Positions 27,140-35,363 of a stretch of DNA of 64,000 nucleotides are shown here, piece after piece. Numbering within the stretch: position 1 is the stretch's first letter; each line of letters begins with the position of its first letter. A program made the position numbers and the translations under genes. The notes below the pieces were generated by a model that ran no database searches, was not told the origin of the DNA, and saw only the letters and a list, made by a program, of their open reading frames with translations. Source of the DNA: Lewinellaceae bacterium (GTDB lineage Bacteria > Bacteroidota > Bacteroidia > Chitinophagales > Saprospiraceae); NCBI GenBank assembly GCA_020636405.1, contig JACJXW010000004.1:186001-250000 (forward strand). The letters are read 5' to 3'.

Positions 27140-27580
27140 TTTGAATTTTGTATTTTTGGAAGCTTTTTGAAAAAGCGGTTGATAAACAATTTTTTTGAGG
27201 TAGATTTATTACCCTCCGGCATCCGCCGGTATCAAAAATGGTTGCTCTACTGAAGGGCGGGAAGGGTGTTAAAGTGAAAAGATGTGGATAAATAAATCGC
27301 TCAGAAGAGCAATGTAACCAATGATTTTGATTAAATTAACTTTGTTTGCGAATACCCCTCTGGCTATTGGCATTTTCCAGGCCTGCCCCTGAACGTATTT
27401 GCATGCTGAATAGCCCTGACCTCCCCAAGTAAGCCAAGGCACAAAAATAAATTGTTCTCTGACAATTTTCGTGTTTGGGTAAAAGCAAAGCGCATAAACC
27501 CGATGCCGCTTTTACCCGGCCTGTCTTTACACGGAAATAGCCCGAGGCGCAAATTTGTCAAAAATCAGAACTTGCGAGCC
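27140..27580. other. 441 bp spacer between kdsD and recQ
   Basis: This divergent spacer carries the upstream regions of both genes. The plus strand has TAACTTTG at 27337-27344, a match to the -7 consensus TAnnTTTG, and a small stem AATTGT/ACAATT near 27450-27467. The part from 27452 stays open in the recQ frame but has only a TTG start and no family similarity. I see no gene here. Confidence 0.4.
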
Positions 27581-29782
27581 ATGACAGTGACGAAAGAAAA
27601 CTTGCATGATGCGCTACAAAAGTACTTTGGGTTCGACAGTTTCAAAGGAAAGCAGGAGTCTATCATCAAAAGTGTTCTCAATGGTAAGGACACTTTCGTG
27701 ATCATGCCCACAGGAGGTGGCAAATCTCTTTGTTACCAACTGCCTGCCCTGATGCTGGAAGGTACTGCGCTCATTATTTCCCCGCTTATCGCGCTGATGA
27801 AAAATCAGGTGGATTCCATCCGGGGGTACAGCCAGAGGGACGAGGTCGCCCACTTCCTCAATTCTTCTCTGACCAAAGCCCAGATGAAGCTCGTAAAGCA
27901 GGATATTTCTGACAGCAAGACCAAGCTGCTTTTCATCGCGCCGGAAACGCTCACCAAGGACGAGAACATCGAGTTCTTCCAACAAGTGGACATTTCTTTT
28001 GTCGCCGTGGACGAAGCACACTGCATCTCGGAATGGGGGCACGATTTCCGTCCCGAATACCGCCGCATTCGCGCCATGCTCGACGCCATCGGCGAAGATA
28101 TACCCGTGGTGGCCCTCACCGCTACTGCCACGCCCAAAGTGCAGTCCGACATCGTGAAAAACCTGGGCATGGATGGCCACAATACCTTCATCTCTTCTTT
28201 TAACCGGGAAAACCTCTATTACGAGGTGCGCCCCAAGGGGAAGAAGGAACAGACGATCAAACAGATCATCCAGGTTATTAAAGGCATGTCCGGCCAATCG
28301 GGCATCATCTACGTGCAAAGCCGGAAATCGGCCGAGGAGATCGCTCAGGCCCTCTGCGTCAATGACATCAAAGCCGCACCCTACCACGCCGGGCTGGATG
28401 CCAAAACCCGGACTACCACCCAGGATAACTTCCTTATGGAAGAAGTGGACGTGATCGTCGCGACCATCGCCTTCGGCATGGGGATCGACAAACCGGATGT
28501 TCGCTTTGTCATCCATTATGATATTCCCAAGAGTATCGAGAATTACTACCAGGAAACCGGCCGCGCCGGCCGGGATGGCCTGGAGGGGCGGTGTATCGCC
28601 TTTTACGCCTACAAGGATATCCTTAAACTGGAAAAGTTCCTGCGCGATAAACCAGTGGCCGAACGCGAGATGAGCGCCCAACTCATGCAGGAAGTCATGG
28701 CCTATGCCGAGACGACCTCCTGCCGCCGCCGCTTCCTGCTCCACTACTTCGGCGAAGAGTTCGAGGAGGACAACTGCAATAAAATGTGCGACAACTGCCG
28801 CCATCCGAAAGAAAAGATCGAAGTAAAGAACGAGATGGCCATCGCGCTCAAAGCTGTTTTGCAACTCGACGAGAACTACGGGATCAAAACCCTCATCAAC
28901 TTTGTCCGGGGGAAGGATACCAAGGAGGTCAAGGATTTTGGGTTCAGCCAGAAACCGCTCTTCGGGGCAGGTAAAGAGAAGGATTCGACCTTTTGGAGCT
29001 CGGTTTTCCGCCAGGGCATACTCAATGACCTGATCCGCAAGGATATTGAAAGCTACGGCCTGCTGAAGATGAACGATAAGGGCCGGGGTTTCCTGGAATC
29101 CCCCTATTCTTTCCAGATTCCCATCGACCACAATTATGAAAAGGAGCCCGTCGAGACAGAAGAGTCTGCCAAAGGCGGGGCTGCTGTTCTGGATGATACC
29201 CTGATGAAAATGCTCAAGGACCTGCGCCGGCGGGAGGCTAAAAAGCACAACGTGCCGCCCTTCGTCATCTTCCAGGACCCCTCCCTTGAGGATATGGCCA
29301 CTCAATACCCCATCAGTATGGATGATATGGCCAACATCAGTGGGGTGAGCAAAGGCAAGGCCCTGCGTTACGGCCGCCCCTTCATCCAGATGATCAAGGA
29401 GTACGTCGAAGAGAACGACATCGAACGGCCCAACGACCTGGTCGTCAAACAGGTCGCCAATAAGTCGAAGGTCAAGATCAACATCATTCAGGGGATCGAC
29501 CGCAAAGTGCCACTGGAGGACCTGGCTGAGGCCAACAACCTCAACATGGAAGAACTCATGGATGAACTCTATTCTATCGTGACTTCCGGGACCAAGGTCA
29601 ATATCGATTATTACATTGACGATACGGTCGACGAATACTCCCGGGAGGACATCGTCGAATACTTTATGAAGGCCACTACCGATTCGGTGGAGGAGGCATT
29701 CCATGAACTCAAAGAGGACGATATCACCATCGAAGAGATCCAGTTGGTGCGCATCAAGTTCCTTTCGGATATGGCGAATTAG
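27581..29782 (+). CDS. recQ: ATP-dependent DNA helicase RecQ
   Basis: 733 residues. The ATG at 27581 (MTVTKENLHDAL) matches the expected N-terminus. It has a Walker A GGGKSLCYQLPA, a DEAH box VDEAHCISEWGHDFRPEY, motif III TATATPK and motif VI QETGRAGRDG. A zinc-binding RQC region follows with Cys residues in SCRRRFLLHYFGEEF and NKMCDNCRHP. The C-terminal portion includes an HRDC-like helix set (ISGVSKGKALRYGRPF) and an acidic tail, longer than the roughly 600-residue E. coli enzyme. It unwinds DNA 3'-5' in recombination repair. The stop is followed at once by a tandem array. Confidence 0.96.
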   Translation: MTVTKENLHDALQKYFGFDSFKGKQESIIKSVLNGKDTFVIMPTGGGKSLCYQLPALMLEGTALIISPLIALMKNQVDSIRGYSQRDEVAHFLNSSLTKAQMKLVKQDISDSKTKLLFIAPETLTKDENIEFFQQVDISFVAVDEAHCISEWGHDFRPEYRRIRAMLDAIGEDIPVVALTATATPKVQSDIVKNLGMDGHNTFISSFNRENLYYEVRPKGKKEQTIKQIIQVIKGMSGQSGIIYVQSRKSAEEIAQALCVNDIKAAPYHAGLDAKTRTTTQDNFLMEEVDVIVATIAFGMGIDKPDVRFVIHYDIPKSIENYYQETGRAGRDGLEGRCIAFYAYKDILKLEKFLRDKPVAEREMSAQLMQEVMAYAETTSCRRRFLLHYFGEEFEEDNCNKMCDNCRHPKEKIEVKNEMAIALKAVLQLDENYGIKTLINFVRGKDTKEVKDFGFSQKPLFGAGKEKDSTFWSSVFRQGILNDLIRKDIESYGLLKMNDKGRGFLESPYSFQIPIDHNYEKEPVETEESAKGGAAVLDDTLMKMLKDLRRREAKKHNVPPFVIFQDPSLEDMATQYPISMDDMANISGVSKGKALRYGRPFIQMIKEYVEENDIERPNDLVVKQVANKSKVKINIIQGIDRKVPLEDLAEANNLNMEELMDELYSIVTSGTKVNIDYYIDDTVDEYSREDIVEYFMKATTDSVEEAFHELKEDDITIEEIQLVRIKFLSDMAN

Positions 29783-29976
29783 ATTGCTGGATTGCTGGAT
29801 TGCTGAATTGCTGGATTGTTGGATTGCTTGGATTGTTGGATTGTTGGATTGCTGGATTGCTGGATTGCTGGATTGCTGGATTGCTGGATTGCTGGATTGC
29901 TGGATTGCTGGATTGCTGGATTGCTGGATTGCTGGATTGCTGGATTGCTGGATTGCTGGATTGTTGGATTGCTGGG
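29783..29976 (+). repeat. Tandem 8-bp array (GGATTGCT) starting at the recQ stop
   Basis: About 24 copies of an 8 bp unit GGATTGCT, with GGATTGTT variants and one 9 bp unit (GGATTGCTT), start directly after the recQ TAG with no spacer. Read through in frame it would encode LLDCWIAG-type repeats, but no start precedes it. Confidence 0.93.
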
Positions 29977-30014
29977 CACATTGCTCGGCCTATGACAGCC
30001 AGGCAGCAGGACAA

Positions 30015-30031
30015 CAATATAACCATCCAAC
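30015..30031 (+). repeat. Left flanking direct repeat of IS element
   Basis: A 17 bp sequence beginning CAATATAACCATC recurs at 31394-31410 with one mismatch, immediately outside the other end of the IS. It is a candidate target-site duplication, though 17 bp would be unusually long. Three extra bases separate this copy from the IS end. Confidence 0.55.
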
Positions 30032-30034
30032 AAT

Positions 30035-31393
30035 TGTCGGCTGACTTAGAGTTTTAAACAACATTTGACATTAAGTTCTGCACAGTTACCATTTTAGTTC
30101 TTTGACATTATGAAAGATCAAGATTCCAGATTGTGGCACTGGAGAAGTTGGTGGGAAAGCCTTTTATCAGGTTTCCCTGCGCATCATAAACCTGCCAGGC
30201 ATTGTCAAGTGGGCATAGTTTAATACTGAGCCTCTGATGCTTAAATGCCCTACCACATTGAAGCGCGTCCCATAATGACTGAATTGCCCATTGCTACTGG
30301 CTTTCCTTTCCCAGCTTCCTGTGGAAAGGAAATCTAGTGCTCGTTGGATGTCGAAATCTGCTGGGTTCCAGTTTCTGCCGGTGAATGCTAAAGCCGGAAA
30401 AGCTTCGATCCTTTTTGGTTATCCATGCGGCGAATAGGAAAATGATAATTATGAAAATCGGCTTCTTCCCATAAACGGATTTGCAAATCAAAGGTATCCT
30501 TACATTTGCTAAATTCTGTCCAATTGCCCAATACCCTTGGCTACGCTCGACCTTTGCATTGTCTTGCGGGGTTTTGTACCGGTTCCAGATAACTTGTATG
30601 CCCAGTGAAATTAGCCACAAAGCTAAAGGGGGTATATTCTCTAACTGTGGGTCGCCGAAAGGTACTTACCATTATCCACCTTTATCCATTTGGGTACTCC
30701 CCAGTCCTTGAACACAGTGATGAGCGCCTGCTGAACCTGGCGCACAGGGACTTCACTAATTTTCTTATAGGGGAAAACCGGCGGGGCGATGGTACCGTAC
30801 CCGAGCATTCATCGGTAATATTTAGCCAGCATTGTTTATTGCCATCAGCCGTTTTCATCATTTCTTCTTTAGCATCGATCTGCCAACCTTCATGAAGCTG
30901 TCTAGCCCATTGGCGGGGCGCTTTTGGCAACCTGGTAGAGGGAACTGTTTGCTCGTTCCACTGAAACCACCGATACAAAGTACGAATATGGGGCAAGCCC
31001 AAACCTGGTACGCATACGAGATATTTCTGCATGGATTTTCTCTGCTCCCCAGCCCGGATGCCAGCTTTTCATACAGCGTACAGCTCGGTAAACAAAATCA
31101 TTACCGTCCAGGCGCTTTTTTCCGCAATTGGAATATAGAGGCTTCAAGCCTTGCTCTCCCTCAGCCTGATATCGCTTGATTAGAGTATGAACCGCCCGGC
31201 GGCTCACCTTAAAGTTCCGCGAAATCGCGCTAATCGGAGTCTCTTCTTCATATTGGCGAAGAATCTGCAGGCGTACAGCCATAAGGATTGGACCTGGCAT
31301 ACTGTCTTGATTTTTCAAAATGTCAAAGAACAAAAGTAACAACTGTGTAAAACTCAATGTCAAAAACTGTTTAAAACTCTAAGTCAGCCGACA
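30035..31393 (-). mobile_element. Degenerate insertion sequence with 89-bp terminal inverted repeats
   Basis: The ends 30035-30123 and 31305-31393 are inverted repeats of about 89 bp. The outer 26 bp are identical, starting TGTCGGCTGACTTAG, and TTTGACATT and TTCTTTGACATT are conserved further in. The element is 1359 bp with one broken DDE transposase on the minus strand. The integrase-core sequence and TG...CA ends suggest an IS481-like group, but I cannot fix the family. It sits between recQ with its repeat array and aroQ. Confidence 0.82.
30108..31300 (-). pseudogene. DDE transposase, frameshifted
   Basis: The reading frame starts at ATG 31300 (MPGPILMAVRLQIL) with a helix-turn-helix (TPISAISRNFKVSRRAVHTL). 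It is then broken into at least three frames: about 31300-31000, 31030-30780 and 30640-30440. Across the frames the DDE residues can still be followed: WQIDAKE, KVDNG and NAKVERSQG. The C-terminus ends at a TAA at 30108-30110. Intact it would be close to 400 residues. Several frameshifts make it inactive. Confidence 0.82.
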
Positions 31394-31410
31394 CAATATA
31401 ACCATCTAAC
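31394..31410 (+). repeat. Right flanking direct repeat of IS element
   Basis: This is the partner of 30015-30031, starting directly after the IS terminal inverted repeat and differing at one base. It ends three bases before the aroQ start codon, so it lies in the aroQ translation-initiation region. Confidence 0.55.
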
Positions 31411-31413
31411 TTC

Positions 31414-31830
31414 ATGAAGCTCATCATCATCAACGGCCCCAACCTCAACCTGCTGGGCACCCGTGAGCCTCACATCTACGGGCGGCAAAGTTTTGAGGAC
31501 TACTTCCTCAAGCTGCAGGAAGATTATCCGCACCTCACCCTGCACTACTTTCAGAGCAACCACGAGGGCCGGATCATCGATAAGCTGCACGAGGTGGGCT
31601 TTTCCTACGACGGCATCATCCTCAACGCAGGAGCCTATACCCATACCTCCATCGCCATTGCCGATGCCATAGCCGCCATCCGGACGCCGGTCATCGAGGT
31701 ACACATCTCCAATGTACACGAACGGGAGGAATTCCGCCACCATTCTTACCTCTCGGCCGTTTGCCGGGGCCTCATTGTAGGCCTGGGGCTCAAGGGGTAT
31801 GAGTTGGCTATTCGCTTTTTTTTGGAGTAG
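31414..31830 (+). CDS. aroQ: 3-dehydroquinate dehydratase, type II
   Basis: 138 residues, the normal length. It starts MKLIIINGPNLNLLGTREP and carries the type II signatures YFQSNHEGRIIDKLHE, LNAGAYTHTSIAIADAI and VIEVHISNVHEREEFRHHS. It removes water from 3-dehydroquinate in the shikimate pathway, as a cytoplasmic dodecamer in characterised family members. The decayed IS element now sits immediately upstream, so its promoter may be the element's edge or lie in the short direct repeat. No other shikimate gene is in this window. Confidence 0.96.
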   Translation: MKLIIINGPNLNLLGTREPHIYGRQSFEDYFLKLQEDYPHLTLHYFQSNHEGRIIDKLHEVGFSYDGIILNAGAYTHTSIAIADAIAAIRTPVIEVHISNVHEREEFRHHSYLSAVCRGLIVGLGLKGYELAIRFFLE

Positions 31831-32076
31831 AACCGGCCGCGTCCTTCAATTCTGTCCCACTAATTATTGCTTACTTCCCTTCAATTTGCTTACCTTCAAA
31901 TATTCTTAAGCCACAACCCAAACGGAATTTGATTGGAACGCCTATAGCCCATCTTTATCCAGTACTGAAAATCAAGCCTGTACATCAAGCTGTTCGCATT
32001 TTTTTTTCTCAGGAACCCATTTTTCTATCGGTTTTGGCTTTGCAAAGACCAGCCAAAGGCCAATTGTTTCGAGCTT

Positions 32077-33669
32077 ATGTACCAATATCTTCCCTTTATC
32101 GAAATCCCCATGGAACTTACCAGTTGCTGGGAAGGATGGGATGCCATCGATCAGGAGATCCGACGCGCCATTAGCAGGTTGAATAAATCCAAGGTGGTCA
32201 TCGCTGTGGAGTGTTACCACGGGACCCTTGACGAGTCCAATTTTTTCGAATTGAAAAAGCGCCTGCAACCGAGTGCCAGTTGTAAGGCCTCCGACCTGTT
32301 CCGGGAAAGCGAAGCGCTGCAAGGGCTCATTCGCCGGCGGATGGCGGACGAAAGCCGGCCCGGCAAGTTCACCGGCCTAACGGTAAGAGACTACTTTGAC
32401 CCTCAGAAACTGCTGGCCATTCAACACAGCATCAGCTTGATCGTGGAAGGAGCAGTGCTGGTCTACGGTATCGGGGCCTCCCTGGTCTGGGAACCCGACC
32501 TGCTGATCTATGCCGATATGTCTCATTGGGAAATACAACAGCGCCTTCGCCGTGGAGATATCGGCAATATAGGGCTGCAAAACGCCAGTGCGGCCTTCGA
32601 TCAGAAATACGAAATTGCCTTCTTCAACGACTGGCAGGTATGCGATCAACTAAAACGGGGCCTTCTTCACCGTTGTGATTATTTCCTGGAAACCAACAAC
32701 TGGGCGAAGCCTAAACTGGCTACTGGCGCTATCGTTCGCCGCGGGCTGGAACAAGCCACCCGCCAACCCATAAAAATGGCGCCTTTCTTTGATCCTGAAT
32801 TGTGGGATCATCCGTCCGAACAAAATGGGCAGTCCAGCCCTCCTCAGGAATGGGGGTTCAGTTGTGTACCGGAAGAAGACAACCTCCTTTTCCGGTTTGG
32901 GGAAATGCTCTTTGAAACGCCCCTGCTCAACCTCATCTTTTACAGGCCGGAGAGCTTCCTTGGCCCTGAGGTGGTCCGAAAATTTGGGGCTTATCTGCCG
33001 GTGCGCTTCAACTTTATTGATACTACTGAGAATCAGGATGTAGAATTTCTGGTCAACCCCGTCGCCCAGGAGATCGTTGACGGCCTGGGGTGTCGTTACC
33101 GGCAAGCCACAGGTTATTACATGCTGCAGGCGCCGCCCGGCGCCAAGATAGAGCTCGCCGAACCAAACCGGCAGCCCTCAATTCAGCGGATTAAAGAACT
33201 GGGGCTTCAGCAGCACGATTTCATACAGATTCCAACTGATACACCGTATCGGGCCGGTAAACAATTGACGGCACTGCAGATCAATACGGCGCCACAGATC
33301 TTTTCGCTCAAGCTTTCTCCAGGCTCATTGGAAACAAGGCCGGGCATCTCTTCTTCTGAGGCCGTGCGCCGCTCCGGGGCCCTCGTCGAGCAGGAAGAGG
33401 TACTGAGCGAAGAAGTCATCCTTCTGTCGCGCGTCTGGTTTTCCCAGGATATGGCCTTTCATACCAATGAAACCGTCCAAATATTGCTGCTCGTGGCGGG
33501 CCAGGCTGCCGTGGTCGAGAGCCCGGCTGGTTCGTTCCAACCTTTCCTGGCACGCTATGGCGAGACTTTTATCATCCCGGCACAGGTGGGCCCTTACCGC
33601 GTTCGCCCCCTGGGAGGATCAACGTTACAACTGCATGCATTGCTCCGGGCCACAGTAGGGGCCGGATGA
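32077..33669 (+). CDS. Class I mannose-6-phosphate isomerase-like protein lacking metal ligands
   Basis: 530 residues. The first 250 or so match the kinase-like N-terminal domain fused to class I phosphomannose isomerase in Bacteroidota (SKVVIAVECYHGTL, VYGIGASLVWEPDLLIYADM, RGDIGNIGLQN, HRCDYFLETN). The isomerase half follows (CVPEEDNLLFRFG, VRFNFIDTT, a cupin-like C-terminus). The zinc-binding positions are altered: the QxHP motif reads LVNP (325-328), the Glu-containing strand reads QATGYYML (343-350), and the second His site reads IPTDTPYRAG (385-394). Isomerase activity is therefore unlikely. Its role is unknown; it stands alone next to aroQ and a convergent SusD. Confidence 0.72.
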   Translation: MYQYLPFIEIPMELTSCWEGWDAIDQEIRRAISRLNKSKVVIAVECYHGTLDESNFFELKKRLQPSASCKASDLFRESEALQGLIRRRMADESRPGKFTGLTVRDYFDPQKLLAIQHSISLIVEGAVLVYGIGASLVWEPDLLIYADMSHWEIQQRLRRGDIGNIGLQNASAAFDQKYEIAFFNDWQVCDQLKRGLLHRCDYFLETNNWAKPKLATGAIVRRGLEQATRQPIKMAPFFDPELWDHPSEQNGQSSPPQEWGFSCVPEEDNLLFRFGEMLFETPLLNLIFYRPESFLGPEVVRKFGAYLPVRFNFIDTTENQDVEFLVNPVAQEIVDGLGCRYRQATGYYMLQAPPGAKIELAEPNRQPSIQRIKELGLQQHDFIQIPTDTPYRAGKQLTALQINTAPQIFSLKLSPGSLETRPGISSSEAVRRSGALVEQEEVLSEEVILLSRVWFSQDMAFHTNETVQILLLVAGQAAVVESPAGSFQPFLARYGETFIIPAQVGPYRVRPLGGSTLQLHALLRATVGAG

Positions 33670-33721
33670 GCTCTTTTCTGATAAAAACCTACCCTCAGCC
33701 AGCAATCGGGGCAAAAATAAA

Positions 33722-33750
33722 GGCGCCCCAAAGATAAACCTTGGGGCGCC
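33722..33750. terminator. Bidirectional terminator between PMI-like gene and susD
   Basis: A perfect 10 bp stem (GGCGCCCCAA / TTGGGGCGCC) with a 9-base loop between convergent genes. On the minus strand it is followed by TTTATTTTT, giving a good intrinsic terminator for the susC-susD transcript. The plus-strand side has only a weak T run. Confidence 0.82.
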
Positions 33751-33782
33751 CCGATTTAGTGTATGAAACTTACGTTAAACCA

Positions 33783-35303
33783 TTACTGCTTGTCCCACCA
33801 CATGGGCACTTTCAGCATCTGGGTAAAGTCGGTCGGCATACCCTGGCGCTGCAGCGCAGCATTCAACTCAGTGGGGTTGTTGGCGGCCTCTCCTTCGAAG
33901 TAAGCCAGGCGGCGCGGGATCTGTCCTCCGGTCACGTTGCCCTGGTAGTTTACCGGGGTCAGTTCCGGAAAACCGGTGCGGCGGTAGTTGGCGTAGGCCT
34001 CGTATTCGTTCATGAAGTTGGCTGCCCAGTGTTGCTCGCCGATCATCTTGAGGGAGCCGTCGAACGGATTGGCGGCCAGATAGGCGTCGATCGCAGCGTC
34101 ATCCACGGCAGCACTCGGATCGAAAAGGTCTCCATATTGCTTCATGGCGGCGCGTACGCCGGCATTGTAGTGGGCTTCAGCGTCACTGGCCCAGCCGCGT
34201 ACAGCAGCTTCTGCCAGCAGGAACTCCACTTCCGAGTAGTACATAAAGATCATCGGAGAAGCGGTCGTAACCAGAACGTCATTTACGTTGCTGAACTGTT
34301 CCATATCCACGTCATCATCAGGGTTGAGGCCCAGGTAATCTTTGATGGTCGTGGCGTTGTAGCCATTGGGCAAGCCTTTCTGCTCGGTGCCGTTGGGCAC
34401 TACGCCCAGTACATCGAGTCGGGGGTCGCTGTGGTCTTTCATCCAGGTAACAAAAAAGTTACTCAGGTGCTGATTGTTGTCGGCCAGCCATACTTCACCG
34501 ATGCCGTTGCGGTTGATGCCCTCGGGGCCATCGGTGTGGGGCACCTTAGCGGAATCATCCTGGCTGGTCATCACTCCGCCGGCGATGGCCTTCTTCACCC
34601 AAGCTTCGGCAGAAGCGGGGTCTACTTTGGTCAGGCGCATGCCCAGGCGCAGCATCAGGGAGTAGCCGTATCTTCTCCACTGGTCGACATCGCCGCCGTA
34701 GATGAAGTCGGCGCTGCCGAAAGTGGGGTCGCTGCTGTTCAACTGAGCGGTAGCCTCTTCCAGTTCCTTCAGCATGTCGAAGTAGATTTCCGATTGCGGG
34801 TCGTACTTCGGGTTGTCGATGCCTTCCAGGAAGCCTTTGCCGGCTTCGGAGTAGGGAATGTCTCCGTACAGGTCGGTAATGCGGTGGAACATGGCCACCT
34901 TCCAGATGCGAGTGGCAGCCAGTTTGTTGGATACGGGCTCGCCCTCCGCCTGCATTTTTTCCAGCGTATTGGTCAGGTCAACAGCCTGCAAAACCTGCTG
35001 CTGGTAACAGCGTTCCATCAGGGAGCCGGAGTACTGGGCATTGTAGAGGTACTTGTCGCCCGACCAGTATTCGGGCAATGCGGCCAGGTGCTGGATCATG
35101 GTGGAGGAATAGATCAGCACCGTCCGCCAGTTCTCGTAGCGCTCGCCGGAAACCCGGAGTTGCAGGAAAGAAAACTGGAAGTCGGGGTTGATCTCAGTGG
35201 CCGCCAGCGGGTCGATGTTGGTGTCCCCGAAGTCGCTGCAGGATTGCAGGGCGAAGGTGAGCGCCAACACGGAAAGAAACAGTCTTTTTAATATGTATTT
35301 CAT
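33783..35303 (-). CDS. SusD/RagB-family nutrient-binding lipoprotein
   Basis: 506 residues. The lipoprotein signal is MKYILKRLFLSVLALTFALQSC, with Cys22 as the lipidated residue. The body has the all-helical TPR-like SusD layout, with FHRITDLYGDIPYSEAGKG, EVEFLLAEAAVRGW and NEYEAYANYRRTGFPEL as recognisable SusD_2-type patches. It sits on the cell surface over the SusC barrel and captures glycan or peptide ligands. It follows the SusC gene by 60 bp on the same strand. Substrate specificity cannot be read from sequence; nearby GH92 and GH10-like genes hint at glycans. Confidence 0.93.
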   Translation of the reverse strand: MKYILKRLFLSVLALTFALQSCSDFGDTNIDPLAATEINPDFQFSFLQLRVSGERYENWRTVLIYSSTMIQHLAALPEYWSGDKYLYNAQYSGSLMERCYQQQVLQAVDLTNTLEKMQAEGEPVSNKLAATRIWKVAMFHRITDLYGDIPYSEAGKGFLEGIDNPKYDPQSEIYFDMLKELEEATAQLNSSDPTFGSADFIYGGDVDQWRRYGYSLMLRLGMRLTKVDPASAEAWVKKAIAGGVMTSQDDSAKVPHTDGPEGINRNGIGEVWLADNNQHLSNFFVTWMKDHSDPRLDVLGVVPNGTEQKGLPNGYNATTIKDYLGLNPDDDVDMEQFSNVNDVLVTTASPMIFMYYSEVEFLLAEAAVRGWASDAEAHYNAGVRAAMKQYGDLFDPSAAVDDAAIDAYLAANPFDGSLKMIGEQHWAANFMNEYEAYANYRRTGFPELTPVNYQGNVTGGQIPRRLAYFEGEAANNPTELNAALQRQGMPTDFTQMLKVPMWWDKQ

Positions 35304-35363
35304 TGTCTGTTGTCTGTTTTTTGTTAAGAAGAATCAGGTGTGGGTAGCCCCAACACCTAATAC

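Noticed and set aside
27614..29704. 696-codon open frame antisense to recQ
   Set aside because: It is the complement of a well-supported helicase gene; composition is that of a GC-rich shadow frame.
29783..30057. Coding repeats (LLDCWIAG type) on both strands after recQ
   Set aside because: A stop-free frame follows automatically from an 8 bp repeat without stops; no start signal or conserved flank.
33741..35291. 516-codon plus-strand open frame
   Set aside because: It lies opposite the SusD gene, which has a lipobox and family motifs.
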